Below are positions 46,142-56,900 of a stretch of 64,000 nt of DNA, piece after piece; the first letter of the stretch is position 1; every line of letters starts with the position of its first letter. Made by a program: the position numbers and the translations under genes. The notes beneath the pieces are model-generated. The model was not told the origin of the DNA, did no database searches, and saw nothing but the letters and a program-made list of their open reading frames with translations. The stretch comes from Candidatus Kapaibacterium sp. GTDB taxonomy: Bacteria; Bacteroidota; Ignavibacteria; Kapaibacteriales; UBA2268. The stretch is taken from positions 1 to 64,000 of the forward strand of contig CALHGZ010000005.1 of assembly GCA_938031175.1 (NCBI GenBank), given 5' to 3'.

Positions 46142-47869
46142 ATGAAAAGTATTTTTAGTTCATTATTGATTTTATCATTAATAGCCACATTATTTTTATC
46201 AAATTGCGATAGGCAAGATATGAGAGTTTCTGAAGAAGATATTAAGAAGAAAGAAGCAGAATTTAAGGAATTTGCAACTGAATTGCAGGAAAAATTAGCA
46301 AAAACATACACAGCTTATGCTTTGGCATACTGGGATGCTTCAATTTCAGGTAAAGATGAAGATTTCAAACGAAGTGCAGAACTGGAAATTAAGTTTAATG
46401 AATTATTATCTAATAAAGAAGATTTTAATAAAATTAAATATTATTATGATTCAGTTAAATTTGAGGACCCACTTATAAAAAGAGAATTGCTGGTACTATA
46501 CAATACATTTCTTGCTTATCAAGTGGATACAGCAAAATTAAATGCTATGACACTTCTGCAAAATGAAATTGCAAAAAAATTCCAGACATTTCGTGCAAAA
46601 GTAGGTAAAAAGGAACTTACTGATAATGAAGTCGAGGAAATTTTGAAAACTTCGAAAGATTCCAAGAAATTAAAGGAAACCTGGTTGGCACATAAGCAGA
46701 TTGGAACACTTGTTGCAGATGACATAAAAAGACTTGTAAAAATGAGAAATGAAGTTGCTCAGGAGTTAGGATTTAAAAATTATCACGATATGAGCTTAAG
46801 GTTATCTGATCAAGATCCTGAGGAAATCAGCAAAATTTTTGATGAATTAGATGAATTGACACGCGATACATTTGCAAAATTAAAGTCCGAGATGGATGCT
46901 GTGCTGGCAAACCAGCTCAAAATTAAGCCCGAGGACTTGATGCCATGGCATTATCAAAATCGCTATTTCCAGGAAGCTCCATCTATTTACGAAATTGACC
47001 TTGATGTTTATTATAAAAATTACAAGAAAGAGGATATTGTCGAATTGACAAGGAAATACTTTGCCAGTTTGAATATGCCGATTGATGATATTATCGAAAA
47101 AAGCGATTTATTCGAAAAACCGGGTAAAAATCAACACGCTTATTGTATTGATATAGATAGAGTTGCAAAAGATATTCGAGTTCTATGCAATGTAAAGCCA
47201 AATTATAATTGGATGAATACGATGCTACACGAGTTTGGTCACGCTGTATATTTTAAGTATCAGGATAACAGTTTACCCTGGGTTTTGAATACACCTGCAC
47301 ATACATTTACCACTGAAGCAATAGCAATGCTGTTCGGTAGATTTGCATCTAAACCACAATGGTTACAAGATATGATTGGCATTAATGATGAAGAAAAAAA
47401 TAAAATTGCTGAAACTGCATATAAAATACTAAAACTTGAACAATTAGTATTTAGTCGCTGGTCACAAGTGATGTACAGATTTGAAAAGAGTTTATATGAA
47501 AATCCTGATCAAGATTTAAACAAATTATGGTGGGATCTAGTTGAAAAATATCAAATGATTAAGCGTCCACCAGAGCGGGATATGCCAGATTGGTCAACAA
47601 AAATTCATATTGCCACTTCGCCTTGCTATTATCATAATTACCATTTAGGCGAACTTCTTGCATCACAATTATATCATTACATTAATACAAATGTCTTAAA
47701 GTTAGCCGAAGGACAGGAAAGTAGCTTTATGAACAAAGAAGAAGTTGGAAAATATTTAATAGAAAATGTGTTTAAACCAGGTGCAAAATATCATTGGAAT
47801 GACATGATAAAAATGGCTACCGGTGAAACTTTAACAGCAAAATATTATGCTAATCAATTTGTAAATTAG
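46142..47869 (+). CDS. M2-type zinc metallopeptidase, probable lipoprotein
   Basis: A 575-residue peptidase related to angiotensin-converting enzyme. The zinc site is HEFGH (363-367), and the third ligand is probably E392 in TTEAIAMLFGRF, 25 residues further on. The fold is mostly helical. An N-terminal signal sequence ends LFLSNC, so Cys22 is a plausible but slightly atypical lipidation site. It probably trims peptides in the periplasm or at the outer membrane. M3 family peptidases share the fold and are the main alternative. Transcribed alone with its own terminator. Confidence 0.82.
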   Translation: MKSIFSSLLILSLIATLFLSNCDRQDMRVSEEDIKKKEAEFKEFATELQEKLAKTYTAYALAYWDASISGKDEDFKRSAELEIKFNELLSNKEDFNKIKYYYDSVKFEDPLIKRELLVLYNTFLAYQVDTAKLNAMTLLQNEIAKKFQTFRAKVGKKELTDNEVEEILKTSKDSKKLKETWLAHKQIGTLVADDIKRLVKMRNEVAQELGFKNYHDMSLRLSDQDPEEISKIFDELDELTRDTFAKLKSEMDAVLANQLKIKPEDLMPWHYQNRYFQEAPSIYEIDLDVYYKNYKKEDIVELTRKYFASLNMPIDDIIEKSDLFEKPGKNQHAYCIDIDRVAKDIRVLCNVKPNYNWMNTMLHEFGHAVYFKYQDNSLPWVLNTPAHTFTTEAIAMLFGRFASKPQWLQDMIGINDEEKNKIAETAYKILKLEQLVFSRWSQVMYRFEKSLYENPDQDLNKLWWDLVEKYQMIKRPPERDMPDWSTKIHIATSPCYYHNYHLGELLASQLYHYINTNVLKLAEGQESSFMNKEEVGKYLIENVFKPGAKYHWNDMIKMATGETLTAKYYANQFVN

Positions 47870-47884
47870 AAATCATTAATTTTT

Positions 47885-47916
47885 AAAAGGGTAGGCTTAT
47901 GCCTGCCCTTTTTTAT
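47885..47916 (+). terminator. Terminator of the M2 peptidase gene
   Basis: AAAGGG-T-AGGC pairs with GCCT-G-CCCTTT around a TTAT loop (T-G at the bulge), followed by TTTTTATTT. It begins 16 bases after the stop codon. Confidence 0.85.
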
Positions 47917-48352
47917 TTGATATAAACTAATTTTGTCGTGGAAATAAGCTATTTTGGTATTTAAAAGACCTGAAGTTATAGAGAATTGAATGAATCTTAA
48001 ATCTTAATCTTCTGCAGTCCAGAAGTTTACATCTCTTAATTACAAATTTTTTTTCAAAATTATTTTTGAAACTTATCTGGCTAAAATTAGCCATTCACTT
48101 TTGATTGATTATTATTAGTCGTCATTCCTGAAAATTTTATTAATAAATCATACCTATCAAGTCAATCAGTCATCCAATTTCAAATTGCCTAAAATATCGA
48201 TGGATTCAGGACTGTAGGCAAAATTATATGACAGCTTCACATAATTAAAAATTTTTTGGCAAGCAAATTTCATAATTATAAAATGAATTTTTAAAACCCG
48301 TTTACAGTTCATAATGAATCGGGTAAAATTGACAAACTATTAATAAAAAAAA

Positions 48353-48418
48353 GCGGCTAGGCAATCAAATAACAGGGGATGTTATTGAAAAATTAAGGAG
48401 CTTGATTGCTAATGCCGC
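48353..48418 (+). promoter_or_regulatory. Structured leader upstream of the first flagellin
   Basis: GCGGC and GCAATCAA (48353-48368) pair with TTGATTGC and GCCGC (48402-48418), leaving only a small internal loop (TAG opposite TAAT). Inside, AATAAC/GTTATT (48368-48386) forms a second hairpin with an AGGGGAT loop. The element ends 57 bases before the start codon. It looks like a folded 5' untranslated region, perhaps affecting mRNA stability or bound by a regulator. No known riboswitch class is recognised. Confidence 0.5.
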
Positions 48419-48475
48419 AGATATAATTGAAAATTAGCAAATAATTATATTATTCAGAACACATGGAGGTGTAGG

Positions 48476-49414
48476 ATGCCATTTGCCATTGGAGGGAATT
48501 CGCGCATCAGAACTAATATACCTGCAGAAAATGCATATAATGCACTTGAAACATCCAATCGGAATATTTCATTAAGACAATTAAGGCTTTCGACAGGTAA
48601 AAGAATCAATAACGCAGCTGATGATGTTGCCGGGTATATTACATCCCGTGCTTTGATTGCACGCGGTTCAGCATTAAAGGCAGCCTTACGAACAGTTGGC
48701 GACGCCACAAATGTTGCTAATATAGCAATGGATGCTTTAGATAATATTTACTCAATTTTAAATCAAATTAAGGAAGCTGCCTCCTATGCTGCTTCAGGTG
48801 CGCAGGGAACTGCAGAAAAAATTGCCTTAGCCAAGGGAGCCTATCGGTTAGCCCAACAAATTCAGACTGTAGTAGAATCAACCGTATTTGGCGGCAGACA
48901 ATTGCTTGATGGAACTTTTTGTGCTGACTTTATAATTGGTACTAATGCAACTCATAGTTTACTTACATTGACGCTCGATTTAACATCTTTGAATCAAGAC
49001 TATAACGTCCAAAGTAGTTCATTTAATTTAAATGCGATGAGTGTTAGTAGTTTTGGCGGTGTATGTGGATTGGATTTAAGAGAGTTAAACAATGTTTCAA
49101 ATAATGACCAGGGTATATTTCATAATGATGTATTACATTTAACCTTGAAAAGTTTATCGGAGGCTATCGATAATGTCAATAAGGTTGCATCTTATGTTGG
49201 TGGAGTAGTATTTAGGCTCAATTCTCAGGAAGATTTATTAAAAAGCCAGATAACTAATTATAATGCAGCTATATCCCGAATTGAAGATGCAGATGTTGCA
49301 ATGGAACAATTGGAGTTAATCAAAGCGCAATTTTTACAGCAAGCTTCTCTGGCATCGCTTGCTCAAGCTAATTTAAATCCGCAGGCATTCCTGCAATTAA
49401 TTAGAGGAACTTAA
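48476..49414 (+). CDS. Flagellin A
   Basis: A 312-residue flagellin. The N-terminal helical D0/D1 part is clear (NAYNALETSNRNISLRQLRL, STGKRINNAADDVAGYITSRAL). The C-terminal part (AISRIEDADVAMEQLELIKA, QFLQQASLASLAQANLNPQ) completes the coiled core. The variable D2/D3 centre is small, so filaments should be thin or smooth. A strong GGAGGT site precedes ATG 48476. It contains two Cys residues (FCADF and GVCGL), unusual for flagellin and absent from its tandem copy. It has no signal peptide because it leaves through the flagellar export gate. Confidence 0.95.
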   Translation: MPFAIGGNSRIRTNIPAENAYNALETSNRNISLRQLRLSTGKRINNAADDVAGYITSRALIARGSALKAALRTVGDATNVANIAMDALDNIYSILNQIKEAASYAASGAQGTAEKIALAKGAYRLAQQIQTVVESTVFGGRQLLDGTFCADFIIGTNATHSLLTLTLDLTSLNQDYNVQSSSFNLNAMSVSSFGGVCGLDLRELNNVSNNDQGIFHNDVLHLTLKSLSEAIDNVNKVASYVGGVVFRLNSQEDLLKSQITNYNAAISRIEDADVAMEQLELIKAQFLQQASLASLAQANLNPQAFLQLIRGT

Positions 49415-49442
49415 AATTTTATTAATATATTAGAGGTGTAAA

Positions 49443-50378
49443 ATGCCATACGTTACAGGTGGTCAATCAAGAATCCGAACAAATACTCCAGCAGAAAATG
49501 CTTATAATGCATTAGAGGCATCAAACAGAATAATTTCCCAAAAACAGTTGAGATTATCAACAGGGAAGCGCATAAACAGTGCTGCTGATGATGTTGCTGG
49601 CTATATTACATCAAGAGCATTGGCAGCAAGGAATGGTGCATTGAAGTCAGCATTGAGGACAGTTGGAGATGCGTTGAATCTTACGAGTATTGCTCAAGAC
49701 GCACTAGATAATATCAACACATTAATCACAACAATTAAGGATTCTGCTGCTTCTGCATCATCGGGTGCTTTAGGTACTGATGAAAAAGTTGCTCTTGCTA
49801 AAGCAGCATACAGATTAGCTCAGCAGATTCAAACTGTAGTTGATTCAACTGTTTTTGGCGGTCAACAATTGTTGAGCGGCGCTTTTACCGGTGAATTTGT
49901 TGTTGGTTTCAATGCTGCTAATACTTTATTAACTTTTTTGATTGATTTATCAACTTCCAATGTGGATTATAATATCACAAGCAATAATTTCAATATCAAT
50001 GCAATGTCAACAACTAATTTTGCAGGTGTAACAGGCTTAGACCTGACAAGTTTAGATGCAGTAAGTTCATCTGATTTAGGAATTTTCTCGAATGCTTTTA
50101 TAAGCACAACTCTAACGAGCATTGCAGAAGCCATAAATAACATCAATAAAGTAGCTTCCTATGTTGGAGGCATTACAAACAGGTTGACATCGCAAGAGGA
50201 GTTATTAAAAGGACAGATAGTAAATTATAATGCAGCTATAAGTAGATTAGAAGACGCAGATGTGGCACTCGAACAATTGGAGCTAATCAAAGCACAATTT
50301 TTACAGCAAGCTTCGCTAATATCGCTAGCTCAAGCTAATCAGAACCCAACCAATTATTTGCAATTGTTAAGAGGTTGA
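49443..50378 (+). CDS. Flagellin B, tandem paralogue
   Basis: A 311-residue flagellin very similar to the previous gene in both terminal regions (PAENAYNALEASNRIISQKQ; AISRLEDADVALEQLELIKA). The two differ most in the central 150-200 region. It lacks cysteine. AGAGGTGTAAA precedes ATG 49443, and the gap from flagellin A is 28 bases, so the two are probably co-transcribed. A terminator follows. Two flagellins may form different parts of the filament or be made in different amounts. Confidence 0.95.
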   Translation: MPYVTGGQSRIRTNTPAENAYNALEASNRIISQKQLRLSTGKRINSAADDVAGYITSRALAARNGALKSALRTVGDALNLTSIAQDALDNINTLITTIKDSAASASSGALGTDEKVALAKAAYRLAQQIQTVVDSTVFGGQQLLSGAFTGEFVVGFNAANTLLTFLIDLSTSNVDYNITSNNFNINAMSTTNFAGVTGLDLTSLDAVSSSDLGIFSNAFISTTLTSIAEAINNINKVASYVGGITNRLTSQEELLKGQIVNYNAAISRLEDADVALEQLELIKAQFLQQASLISLAQANQNPTNYLQLLRG

Positions 50379-50383
50379 TAAAT

Positions 50384-50411
50384 AAGCCCGGTCAAAAGCC
50401 GGGCTTTTTTA
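50384..50411. terminator. Bidirectional terminator between flagellin B and polA
   Basis: AAGCCCGG (50384-50391) pairs with CCGGGCTT (50399-50406), with TTTTTT on the plus strand after it. On the minus strand the last codon of polA overlaps it, and a TTATTTATC run follows. Confidence 0.85.
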
Positions 50412-53228
50412 GTGAGCTTCGAACCAATTTTTGCCAAATCCTGTATCAACAATCACTGGAACTTCGCCCAAATTCAATGCATTTTGCATTTTTTCGACAA
50501 CGATTTCACTTAATATTTTGATCTCATTTTCAGGAACTTCGAATAGCAGTTCATCGTGAATTTGGAGAATCATCATAGCATTTAATTTATTATCTCTTAT
50601 TTTTTTATCAATTTCAATCATAGCTGATTTCATCATGTCTGAGGCAGTTCCTTGTATAGGCATATTTATCGCAGCACGTTCGTCAGCTTGTCTTAAATTT
50701 TTATTTTTGCTATTAATATTTGGGAAATATCTTTTCCTACCTAAAAGGGTTTCTGCATAACCTTTCTCTTGAGTGCTTTTTATAACCTTTTCAATATATT
50801 TTTTTATGCCTGGATAGTTTTTAAAATAATTATCAATAATTTTTTGTGCTTCCGTTTTGCTCAGTCCAATTCTTTGAGATAAACCAAAGCTGCCCAGACC
50901 ATACATTATACCGAAATTTACAGTTTTAGCAACTCGTCGCATATCTTGATTTACTTTTTCTAAGGGTATATTGAAAAGTTTCGATGCTGTATCGGCGTGT
51001 ATATCAATTCCTTTACTAAAAGCTTTAATTAGTTGTTCATCGCCTGATATATATGCCATTATACGTAATTCAATCTGTGAATAATCAGCGGAGAATAAAT
51101 ACCAATCAGGATTTTGTGGAACAAAAGCTTTACGCACTTCCTTTCCTAAATCGCTTCTTATAGGGATATTTTGAAGATTGGGATCTGTTGAAGACAATCT
51201 TCCAGTTGCAGTGATAGTTTGATTGAATGTAGTATGAATGCGCCCAGTTTGTTTATTTACAAGGCTTGGTAAAACATCTACATATGTGGTTTTTAGTTTC
51301 ACAAGCTGACGATATTCGAGTACTTTTTGGGCTATTGGATATGTTTCAGCCAATTGGTTTAATACCTGAATATCTGTACTAAAACCGGTTTTGCCACTTT
51401 TTATGGGGGGTATCATTAGTTTTTCAAATAAGATATGTGCCAATTGTTTGGGTGAATCTATATTAAATTCAATTCCTGCTTCTTTATAAATTTCAATAGT
51501 TAGTTTTCTAATTTCATTATCTATGATACTCGATGTCTTCCTTAAAGCGTCAATATCTATTGCTACTCCGTGGAATTCCATCCTCGTTAAAACCTCAATA
51601 AGAGGAAATTCTATTTTTTCGGCTAAATTGATTAAGCTCTCATTTTCTAATTTTTCTTTTAATACTAGAGTTAATTGTAATGCTAAATCAGCATCTTCGC
51701 AAGCATATATATATATATCGTGTGGGTCTTTATCTTTCATTGATTTTTGTTTAGATTTTTTATCGCCAATGATTGTCTCAATTGCAATTGGCTTATAGCC
51801 AAGCCATTTTTGTGCTAATGCTTCTAAATTGTGTTGTTCATCTGGATTTAGTAGGTATGAAGCAATCATTGTGTCAAATTTGATAGGGCTGAGATTTATA
51901 CCATATCTTTTCAGGATAAATGAATCAAATTTGCAATTTTGACCATATTTTGCAATTGTTTGCTCTTCAAGTATTGGTTTAAGTTTATTAAGGACTTGCC
52001 TTGCTGGAAGACTACTTTCAAAGGGTTTATTTACGGATGAATTTAGAGTAAATAAATTTAATTCATGTATGGATGAATTTTCTTTGTATTCATAATCTTT
52101 GCTTTCATCTAATGGAATATAGTATGCTGAATCAGGCGTATAGCTAAAGGAAATACCGACAATTGAACATTGCATTTTATCGAGTGAACTTGTTTCTGTA
52201 TCAATTGCGAAATATTTTACTTCAGAGAGCTCTTTGATTAGTTTATCTAGTTTATCGTAACTATCTATTAATTGATAATTTTTATTGAATTTATCATAAC
52301 ATTTTAATTCGGAAGTTTTGCTATTATCTTCGTTTTTTAATTCGATACCATACTCAATTGCTTTATTTTTCCATTTTTCTCTTATGGAGTTGAAGCCTAA
52401 ATTTTTAAAAAAATTATCTAAAGATTCGAAATTTGGTCTTTCCCATTTCAAGTTTTCAATTTTGAAATCCAATTGCAAATCAGTTTTTATTTTGATTAAT
52501 TCTTTGGATAAAAAAGCACTTTCTTTTCCTTCAATTAGTTTTTCCTTTAATTTTGTATTTTCAATTTGATCTAAATTCTGATAAAGGTTCTCTAATGAGC
52601 CAAATTTTTGAATAAGAGGAATAGCAGTTTTTTCTCCAACTCCTTTTACGCCAGGTATGTTATCACTTGCATCTCCAATTAATGCAAGGACATCAATTAC
52701 TTGTTCTGGCGATCCACCAAATTTTTCTTTTACTTTTTCGAGATCGATAATTTCGAAATCACCATTTTTCCCTGATGGTTTGATGAGTTTTACATTTTCA
52801 GAAACTAATTGATAAAAATCTTTATCAGAAGTCAGGCAATAAGTTTCGAAGTTTGAAGAACTTGCAATGTTGGCAATTGTACCAGCAATGTCATCCGCTT
52901 CAAAAGTTGGAATTTCAATTCTTGGTATAGCGAGATGATCAAGCAATTCTTTAATTTTTTCGAGTTGAGGAGCTAATTCCTCAGGAAATGCGTCACGATT
53001 TGCTTTGTAAGCAGGATAAATTTCGTGCCTAAAGGTAGGCTCGCTTCTATCGAAAAGTACTGCTAAATATTCAGGTTTTTCTTTTTCTATGAAAGATGTA
53101 ATAATATTTGTAAATCCGAATATTGCACTCGATGGTTCGCCTCTAGGGGTTTTTAAATTTGTCCTTTGCATTGCGTGGTATGCCCTGAATACAAGAGACA
53201 TACCGTCTATTAAATAAATTTTTGGCAT
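50409..53228 (-). CDS. polA: DNA polymerase I
   Basis: A 939-residue polymerase with all three activities. The N-terminal 5' nuclease domain begins KIYLIDGMSLVFRAYHAMQ, and the GVKGVGEKTA motif is present. Proofreading residues look intact (FAIDTETSSLD, NCKFDSF, YACEDAD). Polymerase motifs are DYSQIELRIMAYISGD (A), RRVAKTVNFGIMYGLG (B, O helix) and QIHDELLFEVP (C). The O-helix Phe is conserved. It is transcribed alone towards the flagellins. Confidence 0.98.
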   Translation of the reverse strand: MPKIYLIDGMSLVFRAYHAMQRTNLKTPRGEPSSAIFGFTNIITSFIEKEKPEYLAVLFDRSEPTFRHEIYPAYKANRDAFPEELAPQLEKIKELLDHLAIPRIEIPTFEADDIAGTIANIASSSNFETYCLTSDKDFYQLVSENVKLIKPSGKNGDFEIIDLEKVKEKFGGSPEQVIDVLALIGDASDNIPGVKGVGEKTAIPLIQKFGSLENLYQNLDQIENTKLKEKLIEGKESAFLSKELIKIKTDLQLDFKIENLKWERPNFESLDNFFKNLGFNSIREKWKNKAIEYGIELKNEDNSKTSELKCYDKFNKNYQLIDSYDKLDKLIKELSEVKYFAIDTETSSLDKMQCSIVGISFSYTPDSAYYIPLDESKDYEYKENSSIHELNLFTLNSSVNKPFESSLPARQVLNKLKPILEEQTIAKYGQNCKFDSFILKRYGINLSPIKFDTMIASYLLNPDEQHNLEALAQKWLGYKPIAIETIIGDKKSKQKSMKDKDPHDIYIYACEDADLALQLTLVLKEKLENESLINLAEKIEFPLIEVLTRMEFHGVAIDIDALRKTSSIIDNEIRKLTIEIYKEAGIEFNIDSPKQLAHILFEKLMIPPIKSGKTGFSTDIQVLNQLAETYPIAQKVLEYRQLVKLKTTYVDVLPSLVNKQTGRIHTTFNQTITATGRLSSTDPNLQNIPIRSDLGKEVRKAFVPQNPDWYLFSADYSQIELRIMAYISGDEQLIKAFSKGIDIHADTASKLFNIPLEKVNQDMRRVAKTVNFGIMYGLGSFGLSQRIGLSKTEAQKIIDNYFKNYPGIKKYIEKVIKSTQEKGYAETLLGRKRYFPNINSKNKNLRQADERAAINMPIQGTASDMMKSAMIEIDKKIRDNKLNAMMILQIHDELLFEVPENEIKILSEIVVEKMQNALNLGEVPVIVDTGFGKNWFEAH

Positions 53229-53301
53229 AAATTCTTGTCCGATTATTTATATTTGAAATCAAAATTTAATAATTTTTTCGCTACTCACTGTTAGAGATTT
53301 T

Positions 53302-53901
53302 ATGTCAAAATTAATGTTGGGTTTTATGGCATCCCATTCGGGAACAAATATGCAGGCGATAATTGACGCAATAAAAGAAGGTAAATTGAACGCTCAAGCC
53401 TGTGCCGTAATTTCGAATAATTCAAATTCATTGGCATTAGAAAGAGCAAGAATTGAGGGGATACCAGCCTATCATATAAGTTCAAAAAAATATCCTGACG
53501 AAGAAGAATTAGCTCAAGCTATTATTAATGCTTTTAAAGAGAATGGTGTTGATACTGTTGTTCTTGCTGGTTATATGAAAAAGCTCTCTCCTAATGTAAT
53601 TCATGCCTTTAAAGGAAGGGTATTAAACATTCATCCAGCTCTTCTACCAAAATTTGGTGGCAAAGGACTTTATGGTATGTATGTTCATGAAGCTGTTATT
53701 CGGGCTGGTGAAAAGATTTCTGGTGCAACAGTGCATCTAGTTGATGAACATTACGACCACGGGAAAATACTCAATCAAAAAACTGTAGATGTTAGCCCTG
53801 AGGATACACCTGAATCATTAGCTCAAAAAGTGCTTAAAATCGAACATCAATTATATGTCGAAACTCTGCAAAAAATTGCTTCGGGTGAAATTGTTATTTA
53901 A
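53302..53901 (+). CDS. purN: Phosphoribosylglycinamide formyltransferase PurN
   Basis: A 199-residue folate-dependent GAR transformylase of purine synthesis. The phosphate-binding SHSGTN is at 11-16 and the catalytic region is VLNIHPALLPKF (Asn, His), with the catalytic Asp in VDEHYDHGKIL. The motif SGATVHLVDE is typical. No other purine gene is adjacent. It is divergent from polA, 73 bases away, and ends 3 bases before the convergent subtilase stop. Confidence 0.95.
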   Translation: MSKLMLGFMASHSGTNMQAIIDAIKEGKLNAQACAVISNNSNSLALERARIEGIPAYHISSKKYPDEEELAQAIINAFKENGVDTVVLAGYMKKLSPNVIHAFKGRVLNIHPALLPKFGGKGLYGMYVHEAVIRAGEKISGATVHLVDEHYDHGKILNQKTVDVSPEDTPESLAQKVLKIEHQLYVETLQKIASGEIVI

Positions 53902-53903
53902 GT

Positions 53904-56900
53904 TCATTCAATTTTTATGAATTTTTCTATGTAGCAAGATTTATTCATAAATAATTTAATATTATAAATCCCATTAGATAAGTGATTTATAGGTATTATT
54001 ATGATTTTATCGGAAAATTTAGGGTGATCAAAATCTGCAACAAGCTTACCAAAAATATCAAGTATCTCTATTCTTACTTGTGATTCATTAGCTATAGGTG
54101 CTTTTATATTAATATAATCTTTAGCAGGTATAGGATAAAGATGAATTAAATTATCATTCATTTCTTCATGTTCAACAGATATCGTCTCATCTTTCCCATA
54201 TCCGATTAAATTAATATTCAAAGGTAAGCCCTCTGCAATTCCAGTAAATTTTAAAATAGCAGTTCTGATTCCTTCCTTAATAGGGGTAAATTTTATTCTG
54301 TATTTCTGACTTTTATTTGGATAAATTGTTTTTACAGGTGCGATGAAAAATTGAAATTCAGACAGCTCTGTATCGTTTTGGGGCAAAATTTCAATATTGC
54401 TGAATTCGATTTGTACTTCGCCGGTGTTTTTTATTTCGATATTTTCGGATTTACTATTATTGATCATCACCGTATCGAAGTTCAATGTGCTATCTGTGAT
54501 CAAAATTATTTGTCTTTTAGCGTCAGCTGGAATACTTTGGAATTCAAGGTACTCGAAATTTGTTGAAGATTGCCAGACACGAACAAAAAACTGTTCACCG
54601 AACGAACTGGAACCAGTGGTTGCACCTTGGGATTGTTGAGATAAGACAGCACTCCAAGTTCTGCCGAGGTTTTGAGTTTTATAAATTTGTCCGCCTGAAC
54701 ATAACACAAAAATTTCATTTGAGCGAGGAGGTGAGAATAGATGTACAGCATCGGGAGCAAGTTTAGAGAATTCGTAAACAGATGTTTTCCAGGTTTTGCC
54801 ACCATCTTGAGTTGAAGCTACATATCTGGGGCTCGATGGGTCGAATTGTGTTGAATAAATTGCTATTCCATCGTTTTCGTTTATGAAAAAGATTTTCAAA
54901 ATGGGATTGCCAGAAATAACAGTAAATGCTTGCCAAGTATTACCTCTATCTGTTGTTTTGAATACTCTTCCAATTGTAGTACCGAACCAACCGGTATTTT
55001 CTATCCAATGGGATGAACCAGCTATTCCATTCTCTGTTCCTATTGGGGAATTACTTATAGAAATTTGAGTCCAACTCTGGCCAGCGTCTGTTGTTTTGGC
55101 TATACCCCATTTGTTAGATTTGGGATCGCCTAATATAATTCCATTCTGAGTATCGAAAAAATGAATGTCGTTAACGAAACCCGTTATACCTCCGATACTT
55201 TGTTGAGACCAATTTAGACCAGCATTTGTTGTTTTATAGATAATGGAATTTCCAGAACTATTCGCAGTACCAGTACCGATATAGGCAGTGCTAGCATCGA
55301 AGGCAAAAATTGCTGTTAATGGGTCAGCTCCGAAGAAATCGTTTTTACCACCTCCGGGACCGCCAACACGAATAGCAGTACCTCCGAAGATAGTTCTACC
55401 GGCACACCAGTATGTATTATAATCAGGAGTAACTGAAGCAAACCAGGTTGGATTTGCCCAGTCGGGAACATTATATTTAATTGCAAAAATATTTGGAGAT
55501 TCAATTTTAATAGGTATTTTTAATAGATCATAATCAATATAATCTCCACTTTCGTAGGTCAGAAGAATTCTGGCAAAACCACTAAACCAAGGGTTATTAT
55601 CAAGAAGTTTTACGGTAAAATCAAAATTTTTATTTTGGTCAGTTTTTAGCAAACCAGCCGGAAAATTGTTAAGCGAAACCGAAATGAAATTGTCAAGTGG
55701 GGTGATTTTTACATTTAAGTCTGTTACGTCTGCAAGATAATTTGTAAGTGTAAGATTAATGTATGTCTGTTTAAAATCGGAGAGATGGTCTTTCCCTTCT
55801 ATTGTAAATCTTGAGACAGTAACGCCTGGTACTTTAAGATCGGGGAAACCAGGTGTGTTATATGTAACTGCTTTGTATGCATTGATTCTGCCATATAATA
55901 TTGGACGGAGTTTGGGGTCTGTTGTCATAACGTTGTCCGATGTACTTCGTATTTGTCTTAGAATTTTATGTGGCGTATAATCTTTCATTACTGATTTAAT
56001 TAATCCACAAACGCCAGCAGCGATTGGGGAAGCCATTGAGGTTCCTGATTGATTCGCATATTGATTATTGGGCATTGTGGCGTAAATATTATGACCAGGG
56101 GCGTAAACGGTTATATTATGTCCATAGTTTGAAAAGCTTGATCGTTGATTATTATTGTTAGATGAGCCAACATTCATTATATTTACATAATTAGCCGGGT
56201 ACATATTATCAATGTCTAAATTCAGGGATTCATTACCAGCCGAAGTTATCACAAGTGAACCCATTTCAAATACTTGATTTATTATGTCTTGATGTACTGG
56301 ACTGTATCCAGGACCTCCCCAGCTACAGTTAATAAAATGGGCACCTAATGATGCAGCATAGAGAATACCTTCATATCCACGGAATATACCTCTAACGCTA
56401 CCATCATCAGCAGCACATTTAATTGGTATTATTCGACAATTAAACCCTGTACCGGCTATACCTATCCCATTATTTGTTACAGCTGAAGCACAACCTGCAG
56501 TATGTGTACCGTGTGAATTGTTAGTGTATTTAGGTCTAGGATTGTTATTTTCCTGATACTGACCTGCTAAAGCTTGATTTTGATTAATATCACCAACAAA
56601 ATCCCAGCCTGAAACATCATCTATTTTCCCGTTTCCATCATCATCAATACCATTATCGGGTATTTCTTTTGGATTTATCCAAAGATTTGCCTTGAGATCT
56701 GTATGTTCTGTATCAGTACCGGTATCTACAATTGCAATTAATACATTTTTATTGCCTTTAGTGATTTCCCAAGCTTTGGGGAGTTGAATATTGTTAACCG
56801 CCCATTGACTTGAAATCATTGGGTCGTTTGGTATGAAATCATTGGGGTAGTAAATGAATACTGGTGTGGCATATTCAATTTCTGGATTTTTGACTAATTC

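Larger units (their letters stand above)
47870..48475 (+). other. 605-base gene-free region upstream of flagellin
   Basis: It contains a terminator for the peptidase gene, a short palindrome TGGCTAAAATTAGCCA at 48078-48093, and the structured flagellin leader at 48353-48418. I looked for sigma-28 (GCCGATAA) and sigma-54 promoters and found no convincing match. Otherwise it is AT-rich and featureless. Confidence 0.55.

Noticed and set aside
48353-48475. Sigma-28 or sigma-54 promoter before flagellin
   Set aside because: GCCGCAGATA near 48414 resembles half of a sigma-28 site, but no matching -35 box and the overlap with the stem make it unconvincing.
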